Source: Weeksellaceae bacterium (GTDB lineage: Bacteria; Bacteroidota; Bacteroidia; Flavobacteriales; Weeksellaceae). Taken from it: a stretch of 64,000 nucleotides of DNA. The notes under the pieces were generated by a model. That model saw only the letters and a list, made by a program, of their open reading frames with translations, did not search any database and was not told where the DNA came from. Both the position numbers and the translations under genes were made by a program. Shown piece after piece: positions 34,319 through 42,268 of the stretch; positions within the stretch are counted from its first letter, which is position 1; every line of letters begins with the position of its first letter. The stretch covers positions 2,976,001 through 3,040,000 of the forward strand of contig OX460916.1 of the NCBI GenBank assembly GCA_949788275.1, read 5' to 3'.

Positions 34319-35239
34319 CTGATCTTGTAAATAAATATCTTCATCGAGGAATGTCAGATAGTTTTCATAACGAGAAGGGGCAATTTGTCCTTTTTCTAAA
34401 GCATCGAGTACGGCACATTTAGGTTCATTGACATGAATGCAATTATCGAACTTACACCCATCTTTAAAAGCGAGTATATCGGGGAAATAGCCTTGTAATT
34501 CATGCTTTTCTAACTCAACCAATCCAAATTCCTTAATTCCTGGAGTATCAATAATAAAACCGCCAAAAGGCCATTCATACATTTGTGCAAAAGTTGTTGT
34601 ATGTTGACCCTTGCTATTAAAGTCTGAAATTTCAAGGGTTTTCAAGTTTAATTCTGGATTCAATGAATTAATCAAGGTCGATTTTCCAACCCCAGAATGA
34701 CCCGAAACTAGACTAACACGGTCTTTCATCATCTCTCTTACCAAATCCAGGTTTAGTCCACTGGCAGCCGAAATATCAAGACTTTCATACCCAATCGAAT
34801 TATAAATATGTTTGTACAAAGCCAAGTCATCCAATTCATCTTGGCCATAGGAATCCATCTTATTAAATAAAATAACAACCGGGATTTGGTATGCCTCAGC
34901 GGTAATTAAAAAACGATCAATAAAGCCAAAAGAAGTCTTGGGGTTTGTCATGGTGGCGACTAAAAAAGCCACATCAATATTCGATGCTATAATATGGGTC
35001 TTTTTCGATAAATTAACCGACTTACGAATAATGTAATTTCGTCGTTCATGAATGTGCGTAATCATAGCTAGATTATCGCTGTCAACATCAAAATCAACCT
35101 CATCACCCACCGCAATTGGGTTTGTGTGCTTTATATTGGCAATTCTAAACTTCCCTCTAATTCTGGCTTGGTAGTGCGTACCATTTTCTGTACGAATATG
35201 ATACCAGCTACCTGTTGATTTGATGACAATTCCTTTCAA
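34304..35239 (-). CDS. rsgA: Ribosome small-subunit-dependent GTPase RsgA
   Basis: A 311-residue circularly permuted GTPase that checks late 30S maturation. N-terminal OB fold at about 1-75. The G motifs come in permuted order: NKMD (G4), then GHSGVGKSTLIN (G1), then DTPG (G3). The C-terminal zinc site is CKFDNCIHVNEPKC (Cys, Cys, His, Cys). It is the last gene of the aromatic operon (6 bp after the DAHP synthase gene) and ends in a terminator. Placement of a ribosome-assembly GTPase in this operon means its level would also respond to aromatic attenuation. Confidence 0.95.
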   Translation of the reverse strand: MKGIVIKSTGSWYHIRTENGTHYQARIRGKFRIANIKHTNPIAVGDEVDFDVDSDNLAMITHIHERRNYIIRKSVNLSKKTHIIASNIDVAFLVATMTNPKTSFGFIDRFLITAEAYQIPVVILFNKMDSYGQDELDDLALYKHIYNSIGYESLDISAASGLNLDLVREMMKDRVSLVSGHSGVGKSTLINSLNPELNLKTLEISDFNSKGQHTTTFAQMYEWPFGGFIIDTPGIKEFGLVELEKHELQGYFPDILAFKDGCKFDNCIHVNEPKCAVLDALEKGQIAPSRYENYLTFLDEDIYLQDQKAFN

Positions 35240-35245
35240 ATTTTG

Positions 35246-36325
35246 TTATATTTTTTCTTCATTTTTAACCATAATCTTATTCTGTTGTGAAACAGATTCT
35301 TGGTGTATGGCCTGTAATAATTTATCGATAAAATCTTCTGATAAGCCTAATGCTGCACCCGATTTTACCGCATTCTCTTTAATTTTTTTCCATCGTTCTG
35401 GTTGAAATACCGCCACGTTGTGTTCCTTTTTCAATTCACCAATAGAATTAGCTACTTTCATTCGTTGGGCAACGGTGTCCATAATAGAGCTATCTAACTC
35501 ATCAATTTGGTGACGTAAGTGATCAATTGATGTACGGTAAATGGCATCTGGATCGTCGGACTGGCGTAATTCTAAATCTTTCAAGATTTCTAATAAACGT
35601 TCTGGTGTAATTTGTTGGGCTGCATCAGACCAAGCTTCGTCTGGTGTACAATGGGTTTCAATCATTAAACCATCGTATTCAAAATTGAAAGCTTGTTGGG
35701 CAACACCAAATAGACCAGTTCTGTTTCCACAAATATGTGATGGATCACAAATAATGGGAATATTGGGCATTGTATTTTTAAAGTCTAAAGCAATTTCCCA
35801 TTGAGGATTATTACGGTATTTCGTCTTTTTGTAAGTTGAAAATCCACGGTGAATCGCTCCTAAATTATGAATGCCTTGGCCTTCTAATCGTTCTAAAGCA
35901 CCAATCCATAAATCCAAATCGGGATTTACGGGATTTTTTACCAAAACAATTTTATCCGTACCGCGTAGAGCTTCAGCAATTTCTTGTACGGTAAAAGGGT
36001 TAACGGTTGATCGTGCCCCAATCCATAAAATATCAACATCATATTCTAAGGCTAATTTAGCATGATTGGCATTGGCAATTTCCGTTGCAATCATCATTCC
36101 AAATTCATCCTTCACCTTCTTTAACCAATTCAGTCCAATGGCACCAACCCCTTCAAAACAATTCGGTTTTGTCCGTGGTTTCCAAATCCCTGCTCTAAAA
36201 ACCTGTACATAGTCTTTATCTAGGTTTTCGGCAATGTTCATCATTTGGCTTTCACTTTCTGCACTGCAAGGTCCTGCAATGATTAAAGGTTTTTCAAACT
36301 GTTTTATCCAATTATTATTTTTCAT
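35246..36325 (-). CDS. Bifunctional DAHP synthase / chorismate mutase
   Basis: A 359-residue fusion. The N-terminal DAHP synthase domain (about 10-260) condenses phosphoenolpyruvate and erythrose 4-phosphate, the entry step of aromatic synthesis; motifs are IIAGPCSAESE (15-25), RAGIWKPRTKPNCFEG and PIICDPSHICGNR. The C-terminal chorismate mutase type II domain (about 265-350) has LRHQIDELDSSIMDTVAQRM and the catalytic Lys region. The fusion puts entry and branch point in one protein, so feedback on the mutase part can control flux. It lies 41 bp after tyrA. Confidence 0.93.
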   Translation of the reverse strand: MKNNNWIKQFEKPLIIAGPCSAESESQMMNIAENLDKDYVQVFRAGIWKPRTKPNCFEGVGAIGLNWLKKVKDEFGMMIATEIANANHAKLALEYDVDILWIGARSTVNPFTVQEIAEALRGTDKIVLVKNPVNPDLDLWIGALERLEGQGIHNLGAIHRGFSTYKKTKYRNNPQWEIALDFKNTMPNIPIICDPSHICGNRTGLFGVAQQAFNFEYDGLMIETHCTPDEAWSDAAQQITPERLLEILKDLELRQSDDPDAIYRTSIDHLRHQIDELDSSIMDTVAQRMKVANSIGELKKEHNVAVFQPERWKKIKENAVKSGAALGLSEDFIDKLLQAIHQESVSQQNKIMVKNEEKI

Positions 36326-36366
36326 AATCTTTTACAAATTTATATGTTTATCTTTTAGAAGAACCA

Positions 36367-37215
36367 CTATTTTTTTAATATTCTTCGTATGGTATTTGTT
36401 TCAGTAAGGTATTTTTCAATTCCTTGCTCATCTTTTTGATCAATCATTCGGCGTAGTTTACCCAGCTGTGCCTGATAAGCATCAATGGCAATTAACAGAT
36501 TTTCTCTGTTCTGTAGAAAAATAGGTGTCCACATCGCGGGCGAACTTTTTGCTAATCGCACCGTCGATTCAAAACCAGAACCAGCCATATCAAAAATCGC
36601 TTTCTCATTTGCTTCCTCTTCCAAGACCGTTTGCCCTAATGCGAATGAAGTTATATGTGATAAATGCGATACATAGGCAATGTGCTGATCGTGCGCATTG
36701 GATGTCATTGAAATAACGTTCATCCAAAGCGATTGGTAAATTTTCTGAATCTTTTTTACAGCCTGTATCGAGCTGTCTTCTGCATCGCAAATAATGGCGA
36801 CTTTGTTCAGGTATAATTCTGGATAAGCGGCCTTTGGGCCCGAATTCTCTGTTCCTGCAATTGGGTGAGTCGCGACAAAGTTCTTTCTGTTGGGGTGGTT
36901 TTTGACCAACTTACAGATTCCTTCTTTGGTTGACCCCATATCCATAACAATTGTTTTTGCAGGAATATAATCCAATATCTGGGGGAGAATTCGTTGAATC
37001 GCGTTAATTGGAATGGCTAACACAACTAGGTCACTCTGTAAAACAGATTCTTTTAACTCGCCCAAAGTATCTACAATTCCTAGTTCTAGGGCCTCTTTAC
37101 AATGCTGTAAACTTCCATCTACGCCTATGATTTTTTCAAAGTTGCCTACTTTTTTTAAGGCTAAAGCAAATGATCCTCCGATCAATCCTAAACCCACTAT
37201 CGTTACCGTCTTCAT
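36367..37215 (-). CDS. tyrA: Prephenate dehydrogenase
   Basis: A 282-residue NAD-dependent enzyme that converts prephenate to 4-hydroxyphenylpyruvate on the tyrosine branch. The Rossmann motif GLGLIGGSFALAL is at 8-20, DMGSTK at about 92, and the catalytic His region THPIAGTENSGP at about 114. A second conserved His is in HDQHIAYVSHLSH. There is no fused mutase or ACT domain, consistent with the mutase being fused to DAHP synthase. Its start overlaps the stop of the aminotransferase by 4 bp. Confidence 0.94.
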   Translation of the reverse strand: MKTVTIVGLGLIGGSFALALKKVGNFEKIIGVDGSLQHCKEALELGIVDTLGELKESVLQSDLVVLAIPINAIQRILPQILDYIPAKTIVMDMGSTKEGICKLVKNHPNRKNFVATHPIAGTENSGPKAAYPELYLNKVAIICDAEDSSIQAVKKIQKIYQSLWMNVISMTSNAHDQHIAYVSHLSHITSFALGQTVLEEEANEKAIFDMAGSGFESTVRLAKSSPAMWTPIFLQNRENLLIAIDAYQAQLGKLRRMIDQKDEQGIEKYLTETNTIRRILKK

Positions 37216-38357
37216 ATGGTTTGTATTCTTTTTTTAACTTCGTTTAATTGAGGTATAGAACTGCAAAGCGAAAAACGAATGAATCCTTTTCCATTATCCC
37301 CAAAAATGCTTCCTGGGGTAATAAAGACAAAATGCTTGTATAATACTTTATCCACAAATGCTTTGTCGTCTATACCAGTTGGTAGTTTTGCCCAAACAAA
37401 AAGCCCAACCGCTTTTTTATCATAAGTAACCCCAAGCTCATCGGCAATCTCCCAAATTATAGCGCGACGTTGCTCATAGACTTTATTCAAAGAAGCATAC
37501 CATTCTTGGTTAGCTTCTAGCGCTTTCGCTGCAGCTTTCTGAACAGCGTAATTCATGCCCGAATCCATATTGGATTTTACTTTTAAGATGGCATCAATCC
37601 ACACTTTTTTCCCTAAAACCATTCCCACGCGCCAGCCTGCTATATTAAAGGTTTTACTTAGAGAATTTAATTCTATTGCAACCTCTTTTGCTCCTTCGAT
37701 GGATAGCATACTCGTTGGCTCGTCGTTTAAGATAAAGCTATACGGATTATCGTTGATTAATAATATACCGTGTCGTTGTGCAAAATCAACTAATTGGGTT
37801 AATACCTCTTTGGAGGCTTTTGCGCCGGTTGGCATATGGGGGTAATTGATCCACATTATTTTAGGTTTCTGCTCGGCTAATTTTTCCAATTGATCAAAAT
37901 CGGGTAACCAATTATTTCCTTCTTTTAAATCGTAAAACAAGGGTTGTGCCTGTACCAATTCGGTTACTGAAGAATACGTAGGATAACCAGGGTTAGGGAT
38001 AAGTACGGTATCGCCTTCATTAAGAAAAGCCATTGAGATATGTAAAATTCCCTCTTTAGAACCAGCTAGCGGTAAAACTTCCGTCTCTAAATCGAGCGAA
38101 ACATTCAGTTGATTTTTATAAAACCTAGACATAGCCTCTCTTAAAGCTGCAATCCCTCGATAACTCTGATAACCGTTTACACCTTCTTGAGCAGCCTCAA
38201 TTAAAGTATTTATTACTTTAGGGTCGGGTTGCAGATCGGGGCTTCCAATACCCAATGAAATAATGGGTAAATCGGTTTTCATGGTGGCAATCTCCTGTAG
38301 TTTTTTTGAAAAGTAGTACTCTTGAACACTCGCTAATCGTTTGGCTTCTTTGATCAT
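37212..38357 (-). CDS. Class I/II PLP aminotransferase of the aromatic operon
   Basis: A 381-residue fold-type I aminotransferase. The PLP lysine is in NSLSKTFNIAGWRVG (about 233-247), the Asp region is INDNPYSFI, and an Arg near the C terminus lies in FIRFSLC. Annotated relatives are called aspartate aminotransferase or LL-diaminopimelate aminotransferase. Placement between pheA and tyrA, overlapping both genes, argues that it transaminates phenylpyruvate and 4-hydroxyphenylpyruvate to Phe and Tyr. The family is certain; the substrate is inferred from context. Confidence 0.88.
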   Translation of the reverse strand: MIKEAKRLASVQEYYFSKKLQEIATMKTDLPIISLGIGSPDLQPDPKVINTLIEAAQEGVNGYQSYRGIAALREAMSRFYKNQLNVSLDLETEVLPLAGSKEGILHISMAFLNEGDTVLIPNPGYPTYSSVTELVQAQPLFYDLKEGNNWLPDFDQLEKLAEQKPKIMWINYPHMPTGAKASKEVLTQLVDFAQRHGILLINDNPYSFILNDEPTSMLSIEGAKEVAIELNSLSKTFNIAGWRVGMVLGKKVWIDAILKVKSNMDSGMNYAVQKAAAKALEANQEWYASLNKVYEQRRAIIWEIADELGVTYDKKAVGLFVWAKLPTGIDDKAFVDKVLYKHFVFITPGSIFGDNGKGFIRFSLCSSIPQLNEVKKRIQTI

Positions 38358-39178
38358 TATTTTCCTGCTTTGTATTCGCCTAATATTTTTAAGTCATTTA
38401 TTTTCTTTGCTATTTTCCCCAGGAGTTGGTAATACTGTTCCTTACGTTCAAAAGTGATATCTATATGAAAAGAATATTGCCAAGGTTTCTCTATAATGGG
38501 AACAGACTGTATTTTTTCCATATTGATCCCGCATTGGGCAATATGGTGCAAAACATCCACTAGCGCTCCAGATTGATGATGGGTTGAAAAGCGCATGGAA
38601 ACCTTATTAAAATCTTCTAACTCTACATGTTCACGTTGAAGAACAAAAAAACGTGTAAAATTATCTTGAAAAGTCTGGATACTTGAGGCAACTATATCTA
38701 GTCCATACACCTGAGCTGCTTTTGGCGATGCGATTGCTGCAACATTGGCTAATTGCTCTTCGGCAATTATTTTAGCCGTTAGAGCGGTATCCACATCATG
38801 AATAATTTTCCAGTCGGTATGTTTTTCTAAAAACTGATTACATTGCAACAAGGCCATTTGATGAGAACGAACTTCCTTGATCTGTTCTATTGTTTGCCCC
38901 TTTTTCACCATCAACTGATGCTGAATAGAAAGGTAGACCTCCCCAATAATTTTTAAATTATGGTGTGTAATTAATCCATAATTTGGGAGAATAGCACCAG
39001 CAATGGTATTCTCAATAGCCATTATGGCCGCGTTCACTTCACCATTGGCTAAAGCTTTTGCTAGCTGGGGAAAAGTTTCACACTCGCATAATTCAATGTT
39101 CTCCCCAAAAAAAGTGCCCGCAGCTTCGTGATGGTATGAGCCTTTTACACCTTGTATTGCAATTTTATTTCTCATCAT
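38357..39178 (-). CDS. pheA: Prephenate dehydratase
   Basis: A 273-residue enzyme that makes phenylpyruvate from prephenate. PDT domain at about 5-180 (IQGVKGSYHHEAA, ENTIAGAILPNY, and a conserved T-R-F motif as NFTRFFVLQ). C-terminal ACT regulatory domain at about 195-270 (GALVDVLHHIAQCGINMEKIQSVPI), which binds Phe. Start is MMRNKIAIQ at 39178 (or 39175). The frame is open to 39253, but that extension would run through the attenuator hairpin and is rejected. First structural gene of the aromatic operon; controlled by the leader at 39250-39336. Confidence 0.94.
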   Translation of the reverse strand: MMRNKIAIQGVKGSYHHEAAGTFFGENIELCECETFPQLAKALANGEVNAAIMAIENTIAGAILPNYGLITHHNLKIIGEVYLSIQHQLMVKKGQTIEQIKEVRSHQMALLQCNQFLEKHTDWKIIHDVDTALTAKIIAEEQLANVAAIASPKAAQVYGLDIVASSIQTFQDNFTRFFVLQREHVELEDFNKVSMRFSTHHQSGALVDVLHHIAQCGINMEKIQSVPIIEKPWQYSFHIDITFERKEQYYQLLGKIAKKINDLKILGEYKAGK

Positions 39179-39193
39179 GGAATTTTTAAAAAC

Positions 39194-39221
39194 AAAAAAA
39201 TCCCGCATTTCTGCGGGATTT
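39194..39221 (-). terminator. Attenuator terminator of the aromatic operon
   Basis: Minus strand AAATCCCGCA (39221-39212), loop GAAA, TGCGGGATTT, then more T: a 10-bp GC-rich stem with a T-tract that ends 15 nt before the pheA start. It is too close to the gene to be anything but a conditional terminator. Confidence 0.88.
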
Positions 39222-39249
39222 TTAGCTTGTATAAAAAATATATTTTCAA

Positions 39250-39336
39250 TCAATTATAGCAACGCATTTCCCGCCCTTCTGAATTCCATCCAAAAAAGTA
39301 AAAGAAATAAGTGTTATAATAATTTAATGTTGTCAT
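39250..39336 (-). CDS. Aromatic-rich leader peptide of the pheA operon attenuator
   Basis: A 28-codon frame from ATG (39336) to TGA (39250). Residues 6-17 read YYNTYFFYFFGW: nine of twelve are aromatic. The peptide has five Tyr, four Phe and one Trp in all. Codons 21-23 contain GCGGGA (39274-39269), complementary to TCCCGC (39218-39213) in the first arm of the terminator. A ribosome stalled at the aromatic codons would leave this segment free to form an antiterminator; a ribosome reaching the stop would cover it and let the terminator form. A promoter lies just upstream. Too short for ordinary gene calling; role inferred from this arrangement. Confidence 0.82.
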   Translation of the reverse strand: MTTLNYYNTYFFYFFGWNSEGREMRCYN

Positions 39337-39356
39337 TGTTGATTTGTAAATCTTGA

Positions 39357-39388
39357 CAAAGCTAGAAAATAAATTTTTAATCGAGCAA
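39357..39388 (-). promoter_or_regulatory. Promoter of the aromatic operon leader
   Basis: Minus strand TTG (39388-39386), 21 nt, TAGCTTTG (39364-39357). The predicted start of transcription is about 14 nt before the leader ATG. Confidence 0.7.
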
Positions 39389-39423
39389 GCGAATGATTAT
39401 TTTTATAAAAATTTTTTAATTCG

Positions 39424-40119
39424 ATGGGAATAATCATAAACGGTTTAACAAAAAAGTACGATCAACAATTCGCTTTAAATAAAGTGACATTTTCGATTAA
39501 TGAGGGTGAAGTAGTTGGCTTGCTTGGTCCTAATGGTGCTGGAAAATCAACATTAATGAAAAGTATAACCAATGCCATTGATTTTGATGAAGGAGACATC
39601 GTTGTGAATAATTATTCCGTGACCACAGAAGCGATTAAAGCGAAAGAAGTAATTGGTTTTTTACAAGAGAATAATCCATTGTACATGGATATGTACGTAA
39701 AAGAATACCTTCATTTTGTTGCTGAAGTGCGTAAAGTTTCAAAAAATAGGGTCGATGATGTTCTCCTAAAAGTAGGTTTAGAAGCAGAGCAACACAAAAA
39801 AATTCAACAACTCTCTAAGGGGTATAAACAACGGGTAGGTATAGCACAAGCTATTTTATTCGATCCAGAAATCCTTATTTTAGATGAGCCAACTAACGGT
39901 TTAGATCCCAACCAGATTATTGAGATTAGAGAACTAATTCGTGAAATAGGAAAAGAAAAAACGGTTATTCTTTCTACGCATATTATGCAAGAAGTGGAGG
40001 CACTTTGTTCTCGAGTTATTTTATTAAACAACGGCAGGGTGATTGCTGATCAGAGTATTGAAGATTTTAAAGGACAATATCAGAATTTAGAAGAAGCTTT
40101 TCATGCTTTAACAAATTAA
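39424..40119 (+). CDS. gldA: GldA-like ABC transporter ATPase (short form)
   Basis: A 231-residue ATPase subunit. Walker A is GPNGAGKS (35-42), the signature LSKGYKQRVGIAQ, Walker B LILDEPTNGLDPNQ, and the switch His is in STHIMQEVEA. The run ENNPLYMDMYVKEYLHFVAEV is closest to GldA of gliding flavobacteria. GldA is about 300 residues; this one stops soon after the nucleotide-binding domain, so it lacks the C-terminal extension. No permease genes (gldF, gldG) are adjacent. It is either a true GldA in a species with a shortened form, or a related exporter ATPase. Confidence 0.75.
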   Translation: MGIIINGLTKKYDQQFALNKVTFSINEGEVVGLLGPNGAGKSTLMKSITNAIDFDEGDIVVNNYSVTTEAIKAKEVIGFLQENNPLYMDMYVKEYLHFVAEVRKVSKNRVDDVLLKVGLEAEQHKKIQQLSKGYKQRVGIAQAILFDPEILILDEPTNGLDPNQIIEIRELIREIGKEKTVILSTHIMQEVEALCSRVILLNNGRVIADQSIEDFKGQYQNLEEAFHALTN

Positions 40120-40129
40120 ATTATTTTTT

Positions 40130-40522
40130 ATGCGGTATTTTTCAATTATCATTATAGCATTCATCATTCAATCGTGCAGTGTTCAAAATACCCTTAAAAT
40201 AGAAGGAGTATGGCATGAGAAAAAAATTGCGTTCAATACGAATCAGCCTGCAATGGTTGCTGATTACGAGATGTATTTGAAAGTGAGTAAGTTGAAAAAG
40301 AAATATAATTTAGTGATGACTTATAGCAAAGAGAGCTATATAGATGATCCGATTGACCAACTAATCTACGAATTCCCTATTTGGAAATTCCGTAAGATCA
40401 ACGAAGATGGTACTTTTAACCACTACAATTTAACCTACGAAGCTAATTGCAATTGCTTTGAAGGAGAAATGACCTCTTTTAACGACAATACCCATCAAGT
40501 ACAACTGTATAAGGTGAATTAA
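40130..40522 (+). CDS. Small lipoprotein of unknown function
   Basis: A 130-residue lipoprotein: signal 1-15 with lipobox QSC. The mature part looks like a small lipocalin-like or beta-barrel fold (IEGVWHEKKIAFNT at the start, then alternating strands and NCNCFEGEM). I do not recognise a named family. It is 10 bp downstream of the GldA-like gene, so the two are probably cotranscribed. Confidence 0.65.
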   Translation: MRYFSIIIIAFIIQSCSVQNTLKIEGVWHEKKIAFNTNQPAMVADYEMYLKVSKLKKKYNLVMTYSKESYIDDPIDQLIYEFPIWKFRKINEDGTFNHYNLTYEANCNCFEGEMTSFNDNTHQVQLYKVN

Positions 40523-40529
40523 ACTTTAG

Positions 40530-40823
40530 TCGTTAGATATTAGTCTATAGATGTAAGATCGTAGAATCTGAAACAAACCGAATTTTGCCGATTAGGTGAT
40601 CGTTCAAACGGAGTATCTAACGCAAAATCTAACCTTTAACGATATACTTTTTCAAACTTTAAAACACCAAGCCCTAAAAAGGTTCGCCATCGAACATTTT
40701 TAGGACGTGGTTCTGCGGCAGGGATAGCAGCGGCATCCTTTGCTGCCCGCTTTATATTTTGTATAACCCGAAATGTTCTTGCAGCAAAGATAGAGCGGAT
40801 AGCCCGGCGCGTAGCGGCCGCCC
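40530..40823 (-). repeat. Structured GC-rich repeat, copy 2 (long form)
   Basis: Occupies most of the 450-bp gap before ychF. In the minus direction the core (40823-40715) starts GGGCGGCCGCTACGCGCC and ends ATCCCTGCCGC. A second, imperfect hairpin lies at 40671-40706 with the same CGCCATCG loop region as copy 1. The outer flank to about 40530 shares blocks such as AAAATTCGG-TTGTTT and AGATTCTAC with the flank of copy 1. Confidence 0.85.
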
Positions 40824-40908
40824 TTAAAAAAACAACGAATTGAACGGTTCGTAAAACAAGTCGGTTTTTAAAAAATAACTTCGAAAAGTCTAAAAACTTA
40901 AAAAAGAT

Positions 40909-40916
40909 TATCTTTG
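40909..40916 (+). promoter_or_regulatory. -7 box of ychF
   Basis: TATCTTTG followed by CC, 60 bp before the ATG; the -33 element is not clear. Confidence 0.5.
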
Positions 40917-40975
40917 CCAAACTTTAGCTAGGAAATCTAAAGGTAATTATCATTTAATCAAAAGTATCACGCTAT

Positions 40976-42067
40976 ATGAAATGTGGAATCGTTGGATTGC
41001 CAAATGTAGGTAAATCGACCCTATTTAACTGTTTATCGAATGCCAAAGCGCAATCGGCAAACTATCCTTTCTGTACTATTGAACCCAATGTTGGAACGGT
41101 ATCTGTACCTGATCCTCGTTTGTATCAGTTAGAAGAAATCGTTAATCCAGAACGTGTTGTGCCAGCAGTGGTAGAAATTGTTGATATCGCTGGTTTAGTT
41201 AAAGGAGCAAGTAAAGGTGAAGGATTAGGAAATCAATTCTTAGGAAATATCCGAGAGTGTAATGCTATTATTCATGTTTTACGTTGTTTTGAAAACGAAA
41301 ATATTACCCACGTTGATGGTACGATTGATCCGATTAGAGATAAGGAAACCATTGATATTGAATTGCAATTAAAAGATTTAGATACGGTTTTAAAACGGAT
41401 TGATAAATCGAAAAAAGCAGCTAAAGCAGGGAACAAAGAAGAGCAAAAAGTGGTTGAGGTTTTGACCCATGTGATTGCCCATTTGGAAGCGATGAAGAAT
41501 GTTCGCGAAATGGATTTAGATGAAAAAGAGCAAGAGATTGTTGATAGCTTGCAATTGATTAGCGCTAAACCTGTTTTGTACTTATGTAATGTAGACGAAA
41601 ATGCAGCTAAAGAAGGAAATTCTTTTGTGGATGCAGTGAAAGAAGCGGTGAAAGATGAGCAAGCGGAGGTATTGGTTTTAGCGGCACAAATTGAAGCTGA
41701 TATTAATGAATTAGAGACTTTTGACGAACGTCAAATTTTTCTAGAAGAATTAGGATTGGATGAACCAGGTGTAAACCGTTTAATTCGTTCGGCTTATTCT
41801 TTATTAGATTTAGAAACATACTTTACCGCTGGTGTAAAAGAGGTGAGAGCGTGGACAATTCAGAAAGGATCTACAGGTCCACAAGCAGCTTCTGTAATTC
41901 ATACTGATTTTGAAAAAGGATTTATTCGTGCCGAAGTTATTAAATTTGAGGATTTTATTACGTACGGTTCTGAAGCAAAATGCCGTGAAGCAGGTAAGCT
42001 AAACGTAGAAGGAAAGGCATATGTTGTACAAGATGGCGATATTATGCACTTCTTATTTAATGTATAA
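40976..42067 (+). CDS. ychF: Redox-regulated ATPase YchF
   Basis: A 363-residue OBG-family P-loop protein that prefers ATP and binds ribosomes. G1 is GLPNVGKSTLFN (7-18), the G2/G3 region has DIAGLVKGASKGEGLGN, and the specificity motif is NVDE in place of NKxD, which explains the ATP preference. A coiled-coil insertion lies at about 130-165. A C-terminal TGS domain follows (TIQKGSTGPQAASVIHTDFEKGFIRAEV). Full length. It is monocistronic, with a terminator at 42093. Confidence 0.96.
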   Translation: MKCGIVGLPNVGKSTLFNCLSNAKAQSANYPFCTIEPNVGTVSVPDPRLYQLEEIVNPERVVPAVVEIVDIAGLVKGASKGEGLGNQFLGNIRECNAIIHVLRCFENENITHVDGTIDPIRDKETIDIELQLKDLDTVLKRIDKSKKAAKAGNKEEQKVVEVLTHVIAHLEAMKNVREMDLDEKEQEIVDSLQLISAKPVLYLCNVDENAAKEGNSFVDAVKEAVKDEQAEVLVLAAQIEADINELETFDERQIFLEELGLDEPGVNRLIRSAYSLLDLETYFTAGVKEVRAWTIQKGSTGPQAASVIHTDFEKGFIRAEVIKFEDFITYGSEAKCREAGKLNVEGKAYVVQDGDIMHFLFNV

Positions 42068-42092
42068 AAAACAAGTCATTGACTTATTTCAT

Positions 42093-42125
42093 AAAATCCG
42101 GATTTCTAAAAAATCCGGATTTTTC
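42093..42125 (+). terminator. Intrinsic terminator of ychF
   Basis: A 13-bp stem (42093-42105 / 42111-42123) with a 5-nt loop and a T-rich tail. Confidence 0.85.
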
Positions 42126-42268
42126 TATATTTACTCTTTCGTTAGATGTCAATTACTCAGGTTGAAATGACTACATTTGACTTAAATTACAAGAAGATAT
42201 AGCTTATTTTAATTGTTATATTTTTATTAAATTTGTAAAATACTCACTTATAATACGCTTTATCCAAC

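Noticed and set aside
39179-39253. Extended start of pheA giving 25 more residues
   Set aside because: The extension is encoded by the terminator hairpin and its T-tract (hence its Phe run) and is not part of the PDT family; the leader frame and attenuator explain the region.
40636-40920. 94-codon open frame on the minus strand
   Set aside because: It lies across repeat copy 2; its Ala/Arg-rich product is a by-product of the GC-rich core, and the frame is not kept in other copies.
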